Source: Hyphomicrobium_A sp963782555 | GTDB taxonomy: Bacteria; Pseudomonadota; Alphaproteobacteria; Rhizobiales; Hyphomicrobiaceae | Assembly (NCBI GenBank): GCA_963782555.1 | Contig: CAWAKB010000001.1 | Location: 372,001 to 436,000 of the forward strand | DNA: 64,000 nucleotides | Reading direction: 5' to 3' | Shown: piece by piece, positions 1 through 9,743 of the stretch | Position numbering within the stretch: the first letter of the stretch is position 1 | Layout: every line of letters begins with the position of its first letter | Notes under the pieces: model-generated | Seen by the model: only the letters and a program-made list of their open reading frames with translations | Told to the model about the DNA's origin: nothing | Databases searched by the model: none | Position numbers and translations under genes: made by a program

Positions 1-1246
1 TGGTGATGAAGCGATCTTCAAAGGCGCGCATCTGAAAGGAGGCGCGCACCAGGATCGCGATCTCGTTGAGACGCTGTCCGCTCTTCTGCATCTCCTCGAT
101 GTCGTCGCCGATGGAGCGCGCTTCCTCCTCGTCGTCCCACACGGCGGCGACGGTGACCTTGGTGCCCTCGTGGCCGTCGGTGAAGAGCGTCTTGCCGAGT
201 CGGCCCTTGTTGGCGGAAATGAGCCCGGAGGCGGCAGCGAGGATGTGGCCCGTCGAGCGGTAGTTGCGTTCGAGGCGGATGACTTTCGCCCCGGGGAAGT
301 CGGTCTCGAAGCGCAGGATGTTGTCGACCTCGGCGCCGCGCCAGCCATAGATCGACTGGTCGTCGTCACCCACACAGCAGATGTTGGGCGAGCCCTGAGC
401 CAAGAGCTTGAGCCACAGGTATTGCACGATGTTGGTGTCCTGGTACTCGTCGACGAGGATGTAGCGGAAGCGGCGCTGGTAGTCGGCGAGCACGTCCGCG
501 TTTTCCAAAAAGAGGCGCAGGCCTTCGAGCAGGAGGTCGCCGAAGTCGCAGGCGTTGAGCTCCTTGAGGCGACGCTGATAGGCGGCATAGAGCTGCGCGC
601 CCTTGCCGCCGGCGAAACCGTAGGCCTCTCCTGGCGGGACCTTTTCGGGCGTGAGCCCGCGGTTCTTCCAGCGGTCGATCAAGGCGGCGAGCTGGCGCGC
701 GGGCCAGCGGTCCTTGTCGAGCCCCTCCGCTTCGATCACCTGCTTCATCAGGCGGATCTGGTCGTCGGTGTCGAGAATGGTGAAGCCCGACTTCAGGCCG
801 ACCAGCTCGGCGTGCCGGCGCAGGATCTTGACGCCGATCGAATGGAACGTGCCGAGCCACGGCATGCCCTCGACGATGCCACCGACGAGGTCGGTGATGC
901 GCTCCTTCATCTCGCGCGCGGCCTTGTTGGTGAAGGTCACGGCGAGCACCTGGCCTGGAAAGGCGTTCCGGCTGGCCAGGATATGGGCGATGCGCGTGGT
1001 CAGGACCCGCGTCTTGCCCGTTCCGGCACCGGCCAGCACCAGGACCGGGCCATTGAGCGCCTCGACTGCCTCGCGCTGCTCGGGGTTGAGGCCGGCAAGG
1101 TAGGGGGGCGTGCTCGCGCCCTGCAGCGCGCGCGCCGAGAGGGAGCGCTCCGCCGGCTCGCGGGACGCTTCAGGTAGATCGAACGGCGGATCGTCCGCGG
1201 CGTCAGGGACGTCCATGTTCGCCAAATGTTTTCGATCTTGCGCCAT
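1..1246 (-). CDS. uvrD: UvrD/PcrA-type ATP-dependent DNA helicase (N-terminal part, cut by window edge)
   Basis: Superfamily 1A 3'-5' DNA helicase acting in nucleotide excision and mismatch repair. The frame stays open from an ATG to the left edge, about 415 codons. It reads MAQDRKHLANMDVPD, then a Walker A AGAGTGKT near residue 76, TFTNKAAREM (motif Ia), GTFHSIGVKILRRHA, the DEYQDTN Walker B, GDDDQSIYGWRGA (motif III) near residue 295 and LERNYRST (motif IV). A TAG lies three codons upstream in frame, which supports this start. The C-terminal motifs V and VI are outside the window. Transcribed away from the asmA-like gene. Proteins of this family in alphaproteobacteria are usually annotated UvrD or PcrA; I cannot separate the two from this half. 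Confidence 0.9.
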   Translation of the reverse strand, partial: MAQDRKHLANMDVPDAADDPPFDLPEASREPAERSLSARALQGASTPPYLAGLNPEQREAVEALNGPVLVLAGAGTGKTRVLTTRIAHILASRNAFPGQVLAVTFTNKAAREMKERITDLVGGIVEGMPWLGTFHSIGVKILRRHAELVGLKSGFTILDTDDQIRLMKQVIEAEGLDKDRWPARQLAALIDRWKNRGLTPEKVPPGEAYGFAGGKGAQLYAAYQRRLKELNACDFGDLLLEGLRLFLENADVLADYQRRFRYILVDEYQDTNIVQYLWLKLLAQGSPNICCVGDDDQSIYGWRGAEVDNILRFETDFPGAKVIRLERNYRSTGHILAAASGLISANKGRLGKTLFTDGHEGTKVTVAAVWDDEEEARSIGDDIEEMQKSGQRLNEIAILVRASFQMRAFEDRFIT

Positions 1247-1607
1247 ACTTCGCAACTATAGCACCCGCCTCTTCTGGGCAACGGGCGGGCAAATCTCGCC
1301 CACACCAGATATGGGAATTGTGGCCGCAGCATCGCCTTCCGGGGCCTCGGGCAGCGGTGGCGCGTGCGGCGTTTTTGGCCTTCGGCGCATGCCAAGGGGC
1401 AAGGATGGCGGCCCAGACACAATGCTGCGAATAAGCTAGACTATATTAGTAGACGCGGGTGGCGGACGCTAAGGACTCCGGTCCGAGCGCCATCAGAACG
1501 ACAATCGAGAGGGGCATGCCGAGCCCGGGCACCGCCACGGTTCCTGCTCCGGCATCTTGGAATCAGAGACAAAGGGCCGGACAAGGTTTCGGCTCACGAA
1601 GAGGTCA
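1247..1607. other. Divergent intergenic region, helicase / AsmA-like gene
   Basis: About 360 bp between two divergent genes, so it should hold both promoters. An AT-rich patch, CTAGACTATATTAG near 1435-1450, is the best -10-like stretch for the rightward gene, but no convincing -35 accompanies it. No small gene or RNA is recognisable. Confidence 0.4.
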
Positions 1608-4600
1608 ATGAGCAACGGGCTTCTTTACATCGCCGGCCTCGTCGCGCTCGTGCTCGCGGCGCTGTTCGCGGTGCCATACTTTATCGACTGGAACGGATAC
1701 CGCGGCGTCTTCGAGGAGGAGGCGACCCGTATCCTGGGGCGCGAGGTGCGCGTCGGCGGCAACGTCAACGTGCGCTTCCTGCCGGCTCCCTTCGTGCGAT
1801 TCGACAAGGTCAGGATCGCCGATACCTCGACCACTACCGGTGAGCCCTTTTTCCGCACCGACAGCTTCACGATGCGGCTCTCCGTGCCGCCGCTGCTCAA
1901 AGGCATCATCGAGGCCAACGAGATCGAGCTGAAAAAGCCCGTTTTGAGCCTGGCCGTCGATTCGGAGGGCGGCGGCAACTGGCGCTCTCTCAGCATCGCC
2001 CCCGGTATGCTGCCGTTCGTGCCCGCTGACGTCACGCTGCAGTCCGTCAAAATCGAGGACGGCGTGGTGGCGCTGCACGGGCCCAAGGGCATCGGATTTG
2101 CGCAGCTCAAGGGGCTCAACGGCGAGCTCAAGGCCGAAACGATCGAAGGGCCGTTCTCTTTCAAGGGCACGGCGAACTGGCAGGGCACCGACCAGGAGCT
2201 GCGCCTTGCAACGAGCCCTGTCGAAGCCGATGGCGACATCCGTTTCAAGGCCACGGTGCGCGGTGCCGCGCGCGGCAACACCTACACCGTCGACGGTCGC
2301 GTCCTTGATTTCAAGGGGCATCCGCGCATCGAGGGTGCAGTGACCGCCAAGCTCGAGCTCGATGCCAGCCAGATGCCGCATGCGGCCGACGCCAAGCCCG
2401 CGCAACCGGGTGAACCGGCCGAAAGTCCGCTCGTCGACTTCAAGGCCAATCTTAACGGCGATGCCATGGGCCTCAGGCTCGGTGATATCGCGCTGTCGTT
2501 CGAGCGGGTGGGCCAACCCCAGCTGGTGACGGGAAGCGCATCAGCGTCGTGGGAGAATGCGCTCGACATTGATCTGCAACTTGCCTCGCGCTGGCTCGAC
2601 CTCGATCGCATTGCCGCCTCTGGCAGCACCGAAAGCCCCTTCGACACCACGCGCAGCTTCGTTGCGGCCTTCATGCAAGCACTGCCCGAGAAAGCCGAGA
2701 CGCGCGTGCGCTTTGATCTTGACCAGGCGAACCTCGGCGGGGAGGCCGTGAGCGGGCTGCGTATCGGGGTGGCACGCACCCACGGCGTGCTTCTCCTGGA
2801 GGAGTTGCGCGCCGGCTTGCCGGGAGGCACCAAGCTAGCGCTCGACGGCACCGTGGACAATGCGCCGAACGCCAAGGCCTTTCAGGGCGAGTTTGCGTTG
2901 CGCGGCACAAGCCTGGCGCGGTTCCTCCAGTGGGCGGTCAAGGATCCCTCCGTGGCCGACGCCGTGCGCAGCGACGGCCCGTTCTCGCTGCAAGGCCTTC
3001 TTGGCATGAGCGGCAAGGGCGTCGACCTCACAGAGGCCGGTGCCGAGATTGCCGGCATGCCGCTGACCGGCGAGGTGCATTACGCTGGCGGAAAGCGCAC
3101 GCGCCTCGGCATCGTGCTCGAGGGGCAGCAGATCGATGGTGGCCAGCTCTGGCCCGCCGGCGTCGGCTACCTCAAGGGACTGCTGGCGGGCAAAGAGCCC
3201 GAAGACGCGAAGAAAGACGCAAACGCTCCCACGCGGCGGCATTGGATCGACACGGCAACCTCCGATCTCACGCTGCGCCTCAGGGCCGCGGAGCTGCGAA
3301 CCGGGACTGAGCCGCTGCGCGACGTCGATATGGATGTCGCGATCAACAATGGCCGCATGACGATGCGCGCGTGCAAGTTCGTCACCAGCGACGGTCTCAC
3401 CTTCAACCTAGAGGGCGACATCGCCGATGTGGCGGGCGAGCCGCACGGAGACCTGCGCTGGGTGCTCGCGGCGCCTAGAGAGGACTCGTTCTCCACGTTC
3501 GTGCGGTTGTGGAACCTTCCCGAGGACGATGCCAAGCAGGCAATGCGCTATGCCGACCTCGCGCCGATGCGGCTCGCCGGGACCATCAGCCTCGGTCGGC
3601 GCGCCAAGGGCGCAGCCGACATTTCCGCCGACGGCAGCGTGGAGGGCGGGCGCGTCGTAGCGACGGCCCTCCTTGACGGTGGCCTCGACAACTGGCGCAA
3701 CGCGGGAGCCGACCTCACCCTGACCCTTGAGTTGCCTGACGTGGTGCAGGCGTTCGACAAGCTCTCCGCGCGCGCATCGGCCTCCGCGACGGAGCCACGC
3801 CAGCGCCCCGGCGAGATCTTCTTCAAGGCGGCAGGCACGCCGGCAAAAGGGCTTTACGCCGCCGCCACGGTCAAGGCATCCGGCCTGTTCTTCGCCTACG
3901 ACGGCAAAATCGAGCTGCCGGCCGCTAACGTCCGCAAGTTCGACGGGGACGTGCGCGTCTCCGCGCGCGAGCTGAGCGACATCATGGCGCTGTCTGGGCT
4001 CGGCTCCGGCGGCACCTTGCGCGGCGCGCCCATCGTCGGCACCGTCAAAATGCTCTCCGCCAACCATGCGATCGAGTTGAAGCCCCGACAGCTGACCGTC
4101 GGCGGCAGCAAGGTGGACGGCTCGCTGGCGCTAGCCTATCCGGAGGGCGGCCCGGCCATCGTCACGGCGCAGCTCGATGTCGATCAGGCGTCGATTCCGG
4201 GGCTCTTGGGCGTCGCGCTCGATCGCGGCACCACGGCCGCGGTGCAGGCCGAGCCGCTGACTGAAGGCAAATCGATCTGGCCCGAGTCGCCCTTCGACTT
4301 CGCGGCGCTCGACGGCATGGAGGCCAAAATCAACGTCGGCTTCGGCACCTTGTCGCTTGAGCCGGGCATGGACATCAAGGACGCGCAGGTCGAGGTGGCG
4401 CTGTCGCCCGGCAAGGTCGCGGTCACGCGGCTTGAAGGCAAGGTGCTCGGCGGCGGCCTGGTTGCGACGGCAGCGCTCGAGCGCGCGCCCGGCGGCGCGA
4501 GTTTGGCTGGCGACGTGCGCCTCAACGATGTGCATCTTCTGAGTGCGCCCGCAGGCGCCGCGCCCAAGCAAGGTGGCGCTACGGCTTCAGTGGCGCTGGA

Positions 4601-5588
4601 TTTCTCCGGCCGCGGCTCGACGCCTGACGGGCTCATCGCCGTGGCGACGGGTAAGGGCGAGGTCACGCTCGGCGACGCATCGATGCGGGTGCCGACGCCG
4701 CTGGCGGTCGTGGCCACCTCCGAGGCGGCGCTCAACGGCACGGCCGGTGGCAGCGGTGACGAGCTGATCGCGGCTTTGCGCGAGCAAATGAGCTCGAGCG
4801 AGGTCAAGGTCGGCCCTCGCAAGCTCCCCATTGCGATCGCCGATGGCGCCGCGAAGCTCGAGGCCTTCTCGCTGCCCTCCCCGGCGGGTGCGACGAAGGT
4901 CGAGACCACGATCGATCTTTCTTCGCTCCTGGTCGACAGCACTTGGCTGTTGGAGCCGAAAGCGCCCGACGTGGTGCAACCCGACCGACCGCGCAAGGGC
5001 GCGTTGCCGGCTGTCAGCGTGGTCTACGTGGGCCCGCTCAAGGACGCCTGGACACTCGAGCCGCGCATCACGGCCGATCAGCTCGAGCGCGAGCTCGCCA
5101 TCCGCAAAATGGAGCTCGACGCCGATCAGCTCGAGCGCCTGCACAAGGCCGATGCGGAGCGCGCGCGCCAGGAGGAAGAGCGTCGCAAGGCGATCGGCGG
5201 CGCTCAGTCGGGTCAGGAGGAGGCGACACCTGCCGTGCCGCCCGCGGCCAATGGAGCCCCGCAACCGCAGCAGCAGCAAGGGGCCGCCGATCCAGGCGCA
5301 GGCTCGCCGCTGCCGCCGCTCGAGGACCGCGGCACCGCCGCTGACGTGCCCCTGCCGCCTGGACAGGCGCCCGCGGTGCTTCCCTTGGAGTCCGTCGATC
5401 CAGGCTTCAACGCTCCGGCGGGTGCAGCACCGGCTCCGGGTCAAGGGGTGGCGGGTGAACCGGTGCCGCAGGCGTCGCCCGAGGCCGCCGCGCCGGCGCC
5501 GCAGGAAGCCTACCGGCCGCGGCGGGCACGCCGGTATCTACCGGTCGGCGAGCAGGTGCTGCGGGCATTGCAAAACAGCACCAACTGA
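1608..5588 (+). CDS. AsmA family protein (inner-membrane-anchored, periplasmic)
   Basis: A 1326-residue AsmA-like protein, the group related to the TamB/YhdP bridge-like lipid-transport proteins. The start is the ATG giving MSNGLLYIAGLVALVLAALF, preceded by AGAGG; one membrane anchor occupies roughly residues 4-26 and is followed by the typical AsmA opening (DWNGYRGVFEEEATRILGRE, then VGGNVNVRFLPAPFVRFDKV). The body is a long beta-rich repeat region. Near residue 1160 it changes to a charged helical stretch (QLERELAIRKMELDADQLER), then a Pro/Gln/Ala-rich linker and an Arg-rich tail. The C-terminal extension is long for the family. It probably acts in outer-membrane lipid or protein homeostasis; the substrate cannot be read from sequence. 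Convergent with the small RHH gene. Confidence 0.88.
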   Translation: MSNGLLYIAGLVALVLAALFAVPYFIDWNGYRGVFEEEATRILGREVRVGGNVNVRFLPAPFVRFDKVRIADTSTTTGEPFFRTDSFTMRLSVPPLLKGIIEANEIELKKPVLSLAVDSEGGGNWRSLSIAPGMLPFVPADVTLQSVKIEDGVVALHGPKGIGFAQLKGLNGELKAETIEGPFSFKGTANWQGTDQELRLATSPVEADGDIRFKATVRGAARGNTYTVDGRVLDFKGHPRIEGAVTAKLELDASQMPHAADAKPAQPGEPAESPLVDFKANLNGDAMGLRLGDIALSFERVGQPQLVTGSASASWENALDIDLQLASRWLDLDRIAASGSTESPFDTTRSFVAAFMQALPEKAETRVRFDLDQANLGGEAVSGLRIGVARTHGVLLLEELRAGLPGGTKLALDGTVDNAPNAKAFQGEFALRGTSLARFLQWAVKDPSVADAVRSDGPFSLQGLLGMSGKGVDLTEAGAEIAGMPLTGEVHYAGGKRTRLGIVLEGQQIDGGQLWPAGVGYLKGLLAGKEPEDAKKDANAPTRRHWIDTATSDLTLRLRAAELRTGTEPLRDVDMDVAINNGRMTMRACKFVTSDGLTFNLEGDIADVAGEPHGDLRWVLAAPREDSFSTFVRLWNLPEDDAKQAMRYADLAPMRLAGTISLGRRAKGAADISADGSVEGGRVVATALLDGGLDNWRNAGADLTLTLELPDVVQAFDKLSARASASATEPRQRPGEIFFKAAGTPAKGLYAAATVKASGLFFAYDGKIELPAANVRKFDGDVRVSARELSDIMALSGLGSGGTLRGAPIVGTVKMLSANHAIELKPRQLTVGGSKVDGSLALAYPEGGPAIVTAQLDVDQASIPGLLGVALDRGTTAAVQAEPLTEGKSIWPESPFDFAALDGMEAKINVGFGTLSLEPGMDIKDAQVEVALSPGKVAVTRLEGKVLGGGLVATAALERAPGGASLAGDVRLNDVHLLSAPAGAAPKQGGATASVALDFSGRGSTPDGLIAVATGKGEVTLGDASMRVPTPLAVVATSEAALNGTAGGSGDELIAALREQMSSSEVKVGPRKLPIAIADGAAKLEAFSLPSPAGATKVETTIDLSSLLVDSTWLLEPKAPDVVQPDRPRKGALPAVSVVYVGPLKDAWTLEPRITADQLERELAIRKMELDADQLERLHKADAERARQEEERRKAIGGAQSGQEEATPAVPPAANGAPQPQQQQGAADPGAGSPLPPLEDRGTAADVPLPPGQAPAVLPLESVDPGFNAPAGAAPAPGQGVAGEPVPQASPEAAAPAPQEAYRPRRARRYLPVGEQVLRALQNSTN

Positions 5589-5630
5589 GTCCCGCGCCAC
5601 GTCCACGTTCCTGAGCCGGTGTCGGAGCAA

Positions 5631-5885
5631 TCAGCGCGGGTCGCGGCCTGTGCGGTTCGGGTCCGTCTTGGCGGGTGCTTTGCGCACGTAGTCGAGCACC
5701 CACACGCGCACCGCGCTCGACAGGCCGGCCCCGCCGCGCTTCGCGTCGATTGCGGCAACGAGCGCCGACAGTGTCGTGTGCTCAGCCGCCGCCGCCTGGC
5801 GCAGCGCCTCCCAGAACGGCGCCTCGAGCGAGATCGAGGTGCGATGCCCCTTGATCGAGAACGAGCGCTTGACCGGCCGGGTCAT
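5631..5885 (-). CDS. Ribbon-helix-helix domain protein
   Basis: An 84-residue protein beginning MTRPVKRSFSIKGHRTSISL. The short beta strand (RTSISLEAPFW) followed by two helices (EALRQAAAAEHTTLSALVAAID) matches the ribbon-helix-helix family common in alphaproteobacteria, so a dimeric DNA-binding role is likely. The start codon overlaps the stop of the DUF4169 gene by four bases (ATGA), so it is the last gene of a fumC-DUF4169-RHH operon. Targets are unknown; being in the fumC operon does not show that it regulates fumC. Confidence 0.85.
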   Translation of the reverse strand: MTRPVKRSFSIKGHRTSISLEAPFWEALRQAAAAEHTTLSALVAAIDAKRGGAGLSSAVRVWVLDYVRKAPAKTDPNRTGRDPR

Positions 5886-6103
5886 GCGGCGGGCTCGTCA
5901 CCGCCGGTGTCGTCGCCACCATCCTTGCCGGTGTTGCGCCGATGCGCGTCGAGGCGGCGGTCGATCAGCGACCGCGACTCCTTTTCCGTCTCGCGCTCCG
6001 ACTTCGTGCGTCCGTGCTTGGCACGGTTGGCTTCGGCGCGCGCCTCAGCCTCGGCCCGCTCTTTTGCCTTACGAAAGCGGCGCAAGCTTACGACATCGCC
6101 CAT
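5882..6103 (-). CDS. DUF4169 family small basic protein
   Basis: A 73-residue, highly charged protein starting MGDVVSLRRFRKAKERAEAE, the signature opening of DUF4169, which is restricted largely to alphaproteobacteria. It looks like one continuous charged helix (many Arg, Lys and Glu; motif SRSLIDRRLDAHRR) ending in a Gly/Asp tail. The ATG chosen lies five bases after the fumC stop; an upstream in-frame ATG would run into fumC. Function is unknown. Translational coupling to fumC upstream and to the RHH gene downstream is expected from the spacing. Confidence 0.85.
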   Translation of the reverse strand: MGDVVSLRRFRKAKERAEAEARAEANRAKHGRTKSERETEKESRSLIDRRLDAHRRNTGKDGGDDTGGDEPAA

Positions 6104-6107
6104 TTGC

Positions 6108-7508
6108 TCACTCCGGCCCCAGCATTTTCTTCGGATCGACGATCGCATCGAACTCCGCTGCGGTCACGTAGCCACCGCCGACCGCCTCCTCACGCAAGGT
6201 CGTCCCGTTCTTGTGCGCCGTCTTGGCGATCTTGGCTGCCTTGTCGTAGCCGATCTTCGGCGCCAAGGCCGTAACCAGCATGAGCGAGCGCTCCAGCCCC
6301 GCCTTGATATTGTCCTCGCGCGGCACGATGCCGACAACGCAGTTGTCGGTGAACGAGCGCGCGGCATCCGCCATGAGCCGCACCGACTGCAGGAAATTGT
6401 AGGCCATCACCGGATTGTACACATTGAGCTCGAAATGGCCCTGGCTGCCGGCGAAGCTGATGGCGGCATTGTTGCCGAAGATCTGCACGCACACCTGCGT
6501 CAGCGCCTCGCACTGGGTCGGGTTGACCTTGCCCGGCATGATCGAGGAGCCGGGCTCGTTCTCGGGCAGCGCGAGCTCCCCGAGGCCCGAGCGCGGGCCG
6601 GAGCCGAGCAGGCGAATGTCGTTGGCGATCTTGAACAGCGACACCGCGACCGTGTTGATGGCGCCGTGGGAGAAAACCATGGCGTCGTGCGCGGCCAGCG
6701 CCTCGAACTTGTTGGGAGCGGACTTGAAGGGCAGCTTGGTGATGGCGGCGATGCGCTCGGCGACCTTTTCGGCGAAGCCCTTCGGCGCATTGAGGCCGGT
6801 GCCGACTGCGGTGCCGCCTTGGGCGAGCTCCATCAGCCCCGGCATCGTCTGCTCGATGCGTTTGATGCCGTTCTCGACCTGCTGGGCGTAGCCGGAAAAT
6901 TCCTGACCGAGCGTCAAGGGTGTTGCGTCCTGCGTATGCGTTCGCCCAATCTTGACGATGTGCCGCCAGGCTTGCGCCTTGTCGTTCAACGCATTGCGCA
7001 AAGACTGCAGCGCCGGCAGCAGGCGGTTGTCGATCTCCTCGGCGCAGGCGATGTGCATTGCGGTGGGGTAGGTGTCGTTCGACGACTGGCTCATATTGAC
7101 GTGGTCGTTGGGATGCACCGGCGTCTTGGTGCCCTTCTCGCCGCCCAGCATCTCGATAGCGCGGTTGGAGATCACCTCGTTGGCGTTCATGTTCGACTGC
7201 GTGCCCGAGCCCGTCTGCCAGACGGCGAGCGGGAAGTGGTCGTCGAGCTTCCCCTCGATCACCTCCTGGGCCGCCTTCACGATCGCCTCGCCGAGGCTCT
7301 TGTCGAGCTTGCCGAGCGCCATGTTGGTCTCGGCGGCGGCGCGCTTCACGATTCCGAGCGCGCGCACGATGGCAGCGGGCTGCTTCTCCCAGCCGATCTT
7401 GAAGTTGCCGAGCGAGCGCTCGGCCTGCGCGCCCCAGTAGCGGTCGTGGGCCACGTCGATGGGGCCGAAGGTGTCGGTCTCGGTGCGGGTGGGCTTTTTC
7501 GCGCTCAT
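6108..7508 (-). CDS. fumC: Class II fumarate hydratase
   Basis: Fumarase C, converting fumarate to L-malate in the citric acid cycle; iron-independent, cytosolic homotetramer. The 466-residue product has family-typical length and all signatures: RTETDTFGPIDVAHDRYWGA at the N-terminus, SGSGTQSNMNANEV, SQSSNDTYPTAMH, the catalytic-His segment GRTHTQDATPLTLGQE, and the flexible-loop signature GSSIMPGKVNPTQCE. The start is the ATG giving MSAKKPTRTE; an upstream extension in frame is low-complexity and lacks a ribosome site. First gene of an operon with DUF4169 and an RHH protein. The long open frame on the opposite strand is a codon-bias shadow. Confidence 0.97.
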   Translation of the reverse strand: MSAKKPTRTETDTFGPIDVAHDRYWGAQAERSLGNFKIGWEKQPAAIVRALGIVKRAAAETNMALGKLDKSLGEAIVKAAQEVIEGKLDDHFPLAVWQTGSGTQSNMNANEVISNRAIEMLGGEKGTKTPVHPNDHVNMSQSSNDTYPTAMHIACAEEIDNRLLPALQSLRNALNDKAQAWRHIVKIGRTHTQDATPLTLGQEFSGYAQQVENGIKRIEQTMPGLMELAQGGTAVGTGLNAPKGFAEKVAERIAAITKLPFKSAPNKFEALAAHDAMVFSHGAINTVAVSLFKIANDIRLLGSGPRSGLGELALPENEPGSSIMPGKVNPTQCEALTQVCVQIFGNNAAISFAGSQGHFELNVYNPVMAYNFLQSVRLMADAARSFTDNCVVGIVPREDNIKAGLERSLMLVTALAPKIGYDKAAKIAKTAHKNGTTLREEAVGGGYVTAAEFDAIVDPKKMLGPE

Positions 7509-7712
7509 GTGGGGTCCGTTTCGAGTCGCTGTCTCTGCGTCGCCATAGCACGAAGGGCGGGGTGGAGGGCAGTAGGCTCTCTGTCCTCTCTCCCCTCGCT
7601 CCTGCGATACCGCCCATTCCACGCTGAGGCCGTAGCGGTTGGCCTTTGGCCCCGATCCGTCTAGACCAGCAGGCGGGACCTTGGGTGGATCTTGCAGAGG
7701 ACGGGGGAGACC

Positions 7713-9338
7713 ATGAACGACAGTGCGGGCGCGCCTCGCGGCATGGCGTGGTTCGTGCGCGGCGACATTGATGGCTTCTTCGGGCTTGCCATCGACAACC
7801 TCGTCCAGCTCCTCGTCATCGTCGCGCTGTGCCGCGCCGTCCTCGGCTTCCCCGACGACCTCATCATCGGCGTGATTCTCCCTGGCGCCGCCATCTCCCT
7901 TGTCATCGGTAACGTGTTCTACGGCTGGCAGGCCAAGCGTCTATCCCAAAAGACCGGGCGCGACGATGTCTGCGCGCTGCCCTACGGCATCAATACGGTG
8001 TCGCTGTTCGCCTTTATCTTCCTCGTCATGCTGCCGGCGTCGCTGGCGGCGAAGGCCCGCGGTCTCAATGATCACGAAGCGGCGCTCGTTGCCTGGCAAA
8101 CGGGGCTTGTTGCCTGCTTCGGTGCCGGCATCATCGAATTGGCCGGCGCGGTCATCGCCGAGCGCATCCGTCGGGCGACGCCGCGGGCAGCCCTTCTGTC
8201 GACGCTTGCCGGCATCGCTCTCGGCTTCATCTCCTTCTCGTTTCTGTTCCGCACCTACGCAAGCCCCATCGTCGGGCTTGCCACGTTGGGCGTCATCCTG
8301 CTCACCTACTTCGGTCGCGTGCGCTTCAAAGGCGGCTTGCCCGGCGGCCTCGTCGCGGTTCTCCTCGGCATCGTGTTGTCGTGGGCGACGGGGCTCGTCG
8401 GCCCGGCGCCGCACCTGGAGCACGTTGGCCTGCACCTTCCTGTGCCGGTGCTGGGCGATCTCATCGCAGGTCTCAGGAGCGACCAGCTCATCACCTATGC
8501 GGCGGTGATCGTGCCCATGGGCATCTTCTCGGTGCTGGGCTCGCTGCAAAACATCGAGTCGGCCGAGGCCGCGGGCGACTCCTTCCCGACCGCGCCGTCG
8601 CTGGCGGTTAACGGTATCGGCACCATCGCGGCGGCGCTGTTCGGCTCCTGCTTCCCCACGACGATCTACATCGGCCATCCAGGGTGGAAGGCGCTCGGCG
8701 CGCGCGCCGGCTACTCGATCCTCAATGCCGGCCTCTTCACCGTGCTGTGCCTCACCGGCTCGCTGGCGATCGTCGCCTGGCTGGTCCCGATCGAGGCCGG
8801 TATGGCGATTGTGTTGTGGATCGGCATCGTTATGTCGGCGCAGGCTTTCGAGGCGACACCACGCCACCATGCGCCCGCAGTTGTCATGGGATTGCTGCCG
8901 GGCTTGGGCGCGTGGGGCGTGCTGATGGCCAAGGACGGCCTGCGGGCCGGAGGCGCGGTGTTCTCGCCCGAGCTCGTCGCCAAGATGGAGGCGGCCGGCA
9001 ACTACATCGGCGGCGGCTTCGCGCTGGAGCAGGGCTTCATCTTCACCGCCATGATTCTGTCGGCGGCGACCGTGCATCTGATCGAGCGACGTTTTACGGC
9101 GGCGGCCCTGTGGTGCCTGGCGGCGGCGGCACTGGGGGCGGTGGGCCTGATCCACAGCTATGTGCTGACGCCGTCCGATTCCGTTGCCGCCTTCGGCGAG
9201 CCGGCGTGGCGGTGGGTGGCAGGCTATCTCGCCATGGCCGCCACCTTCTACGCAGCGCGCTGGATGGTCGTGCACGAGGATGGGGCCGAGGGGGGCGCGC
9301 CGAGCTCCAAGTCTGCGTCTTCAGGCGGTAATTCCTAA
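7713..9338 (+). CDS. NCS2/AzgA-like membrane permease
   Basis: A 541-residue integral membrane protein with about 12-14 hydrophobic segments, starting MNDSAGAPRGMAWFVRGDID after a GGGGGAG ribosome site. It resembles the nucleobase-cation symporter 2 / xanthine-uracil permease superfamily, particularly the AzgA-like branch: the motif CALPYGINTVSLFAF and the later stretch PMGIFSVLGSLQNIESAEAAGD match the substrate-site helices of that group, and FPTTIYIGHPGWKALGARAGYS follows. Substrate (purine, xanthine or other) cannot be assigned. It is divergent from fumC and stands alone. The C-terminal tail is short, hydrophilic and Ser/Gly-rich. Confidence 0.75.
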   Translation: MNDSAGAPRGMAWFVRGDIDGFFGLAIDNLVQLLVIVALCRAVLGFPDDLIIGVILPGAAISLVIGNVFYGWQAKRLSQKTGRDDVCALPYGINTVSLFAFIFLVMLPASLAAKARGLNDHEAALVAWQTGLVACFGAGIIELAGAVIAERIRRATPRAALLSTLAGIALGFISFSFLFRTYASPIVGLATLGVILLTYFGRVRFKGGLPGGLVAVLLGIVLSWATGLVGPAPHLEHVGLHLPVPVLGDLIAGLRSDQLITYAAVIVPMGIFSVLGSLQNIESAEAAGDSFPTAPSLAVNGIGTIAAALFGSCFPTTIYIGHPGWKALGARAGYSILNAGLFTVLCLTGSLAIVAWLVPIEAGMAIVLWIGIVMSAQAFEATPRHHAPAVVMGLLPGLGAWGVLMAKDGLRAGGAVFSPELVAKMEAAGNYIGGGFALEQGFIFTAMILSAATVHLIERRFTAAALWCLAAAALGAVGLIHSYVLTPSDSVAAFGEPAWRWVAGYLAMAATFYAARWMVVHEDGAEGGAPSSKSASSGGNS

Positions 9339-9743
9339 TCGAGCGCAATGAATTCAAACTCAGGTGGTCAACGAGCGTTGCGCTCTTGATCCGCTTGGCG
9401 CCGTCTGGTGGACACGAGCGCTTGACGGTGTGGCTCCGTAAGCAGCTGCAGTGGTCGATGCGCAACGCAAACCCACATCCTCCCAGACACAGCGTTTGCC
9501 ATCGTGGTGGCGCGTGTCAGTGGCTTCCGTGCGGCTGTGGGGGCCATGAAATCTCCGCCTGCGCCCGGTCGAGATCGGGTCAAAGCGGGTGGTCCAAGGA
9601 GTGAACCCGCGTTAAGATAGCCCCGAGCGCGCCGCAGCTCGGAAAATCAACGGATCCGACCGGCGGTAAGCAGAGTTTAGGCTTCACTTGGTAAATCTTA
9701 AGGCTCGGGCTTCCGCCGGGCCGGCTACGTCAAGGGTTCGCGT
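9339..9743 (+). other. Intergenic region before L,D-transpeptidase
   Basis: About 400 bp. I see no gene with plausible composition and no clear repeat. It presumably carries the promoter of the downstream transpeptidase; TTTAGGCTTCACTTGG near 9675-9690 is AT-richer than its surroundings but is not a confident promoter. Confidence 0.35.

Noticed and set aside
170..1177. Plus-strand frame of 335 codons at the left edge
   Set aside because: Antisense to the UvrD/PcrA helicase, whose motifs are in order on the minus strand.
5619..7664. Long open frame (about 680 codons) on the plus strand opposite fumC
   Set aside because: Arg/Leu/Ala/His-rich shadow caused by high GC; fumC on the minus strand has complete family signatures.
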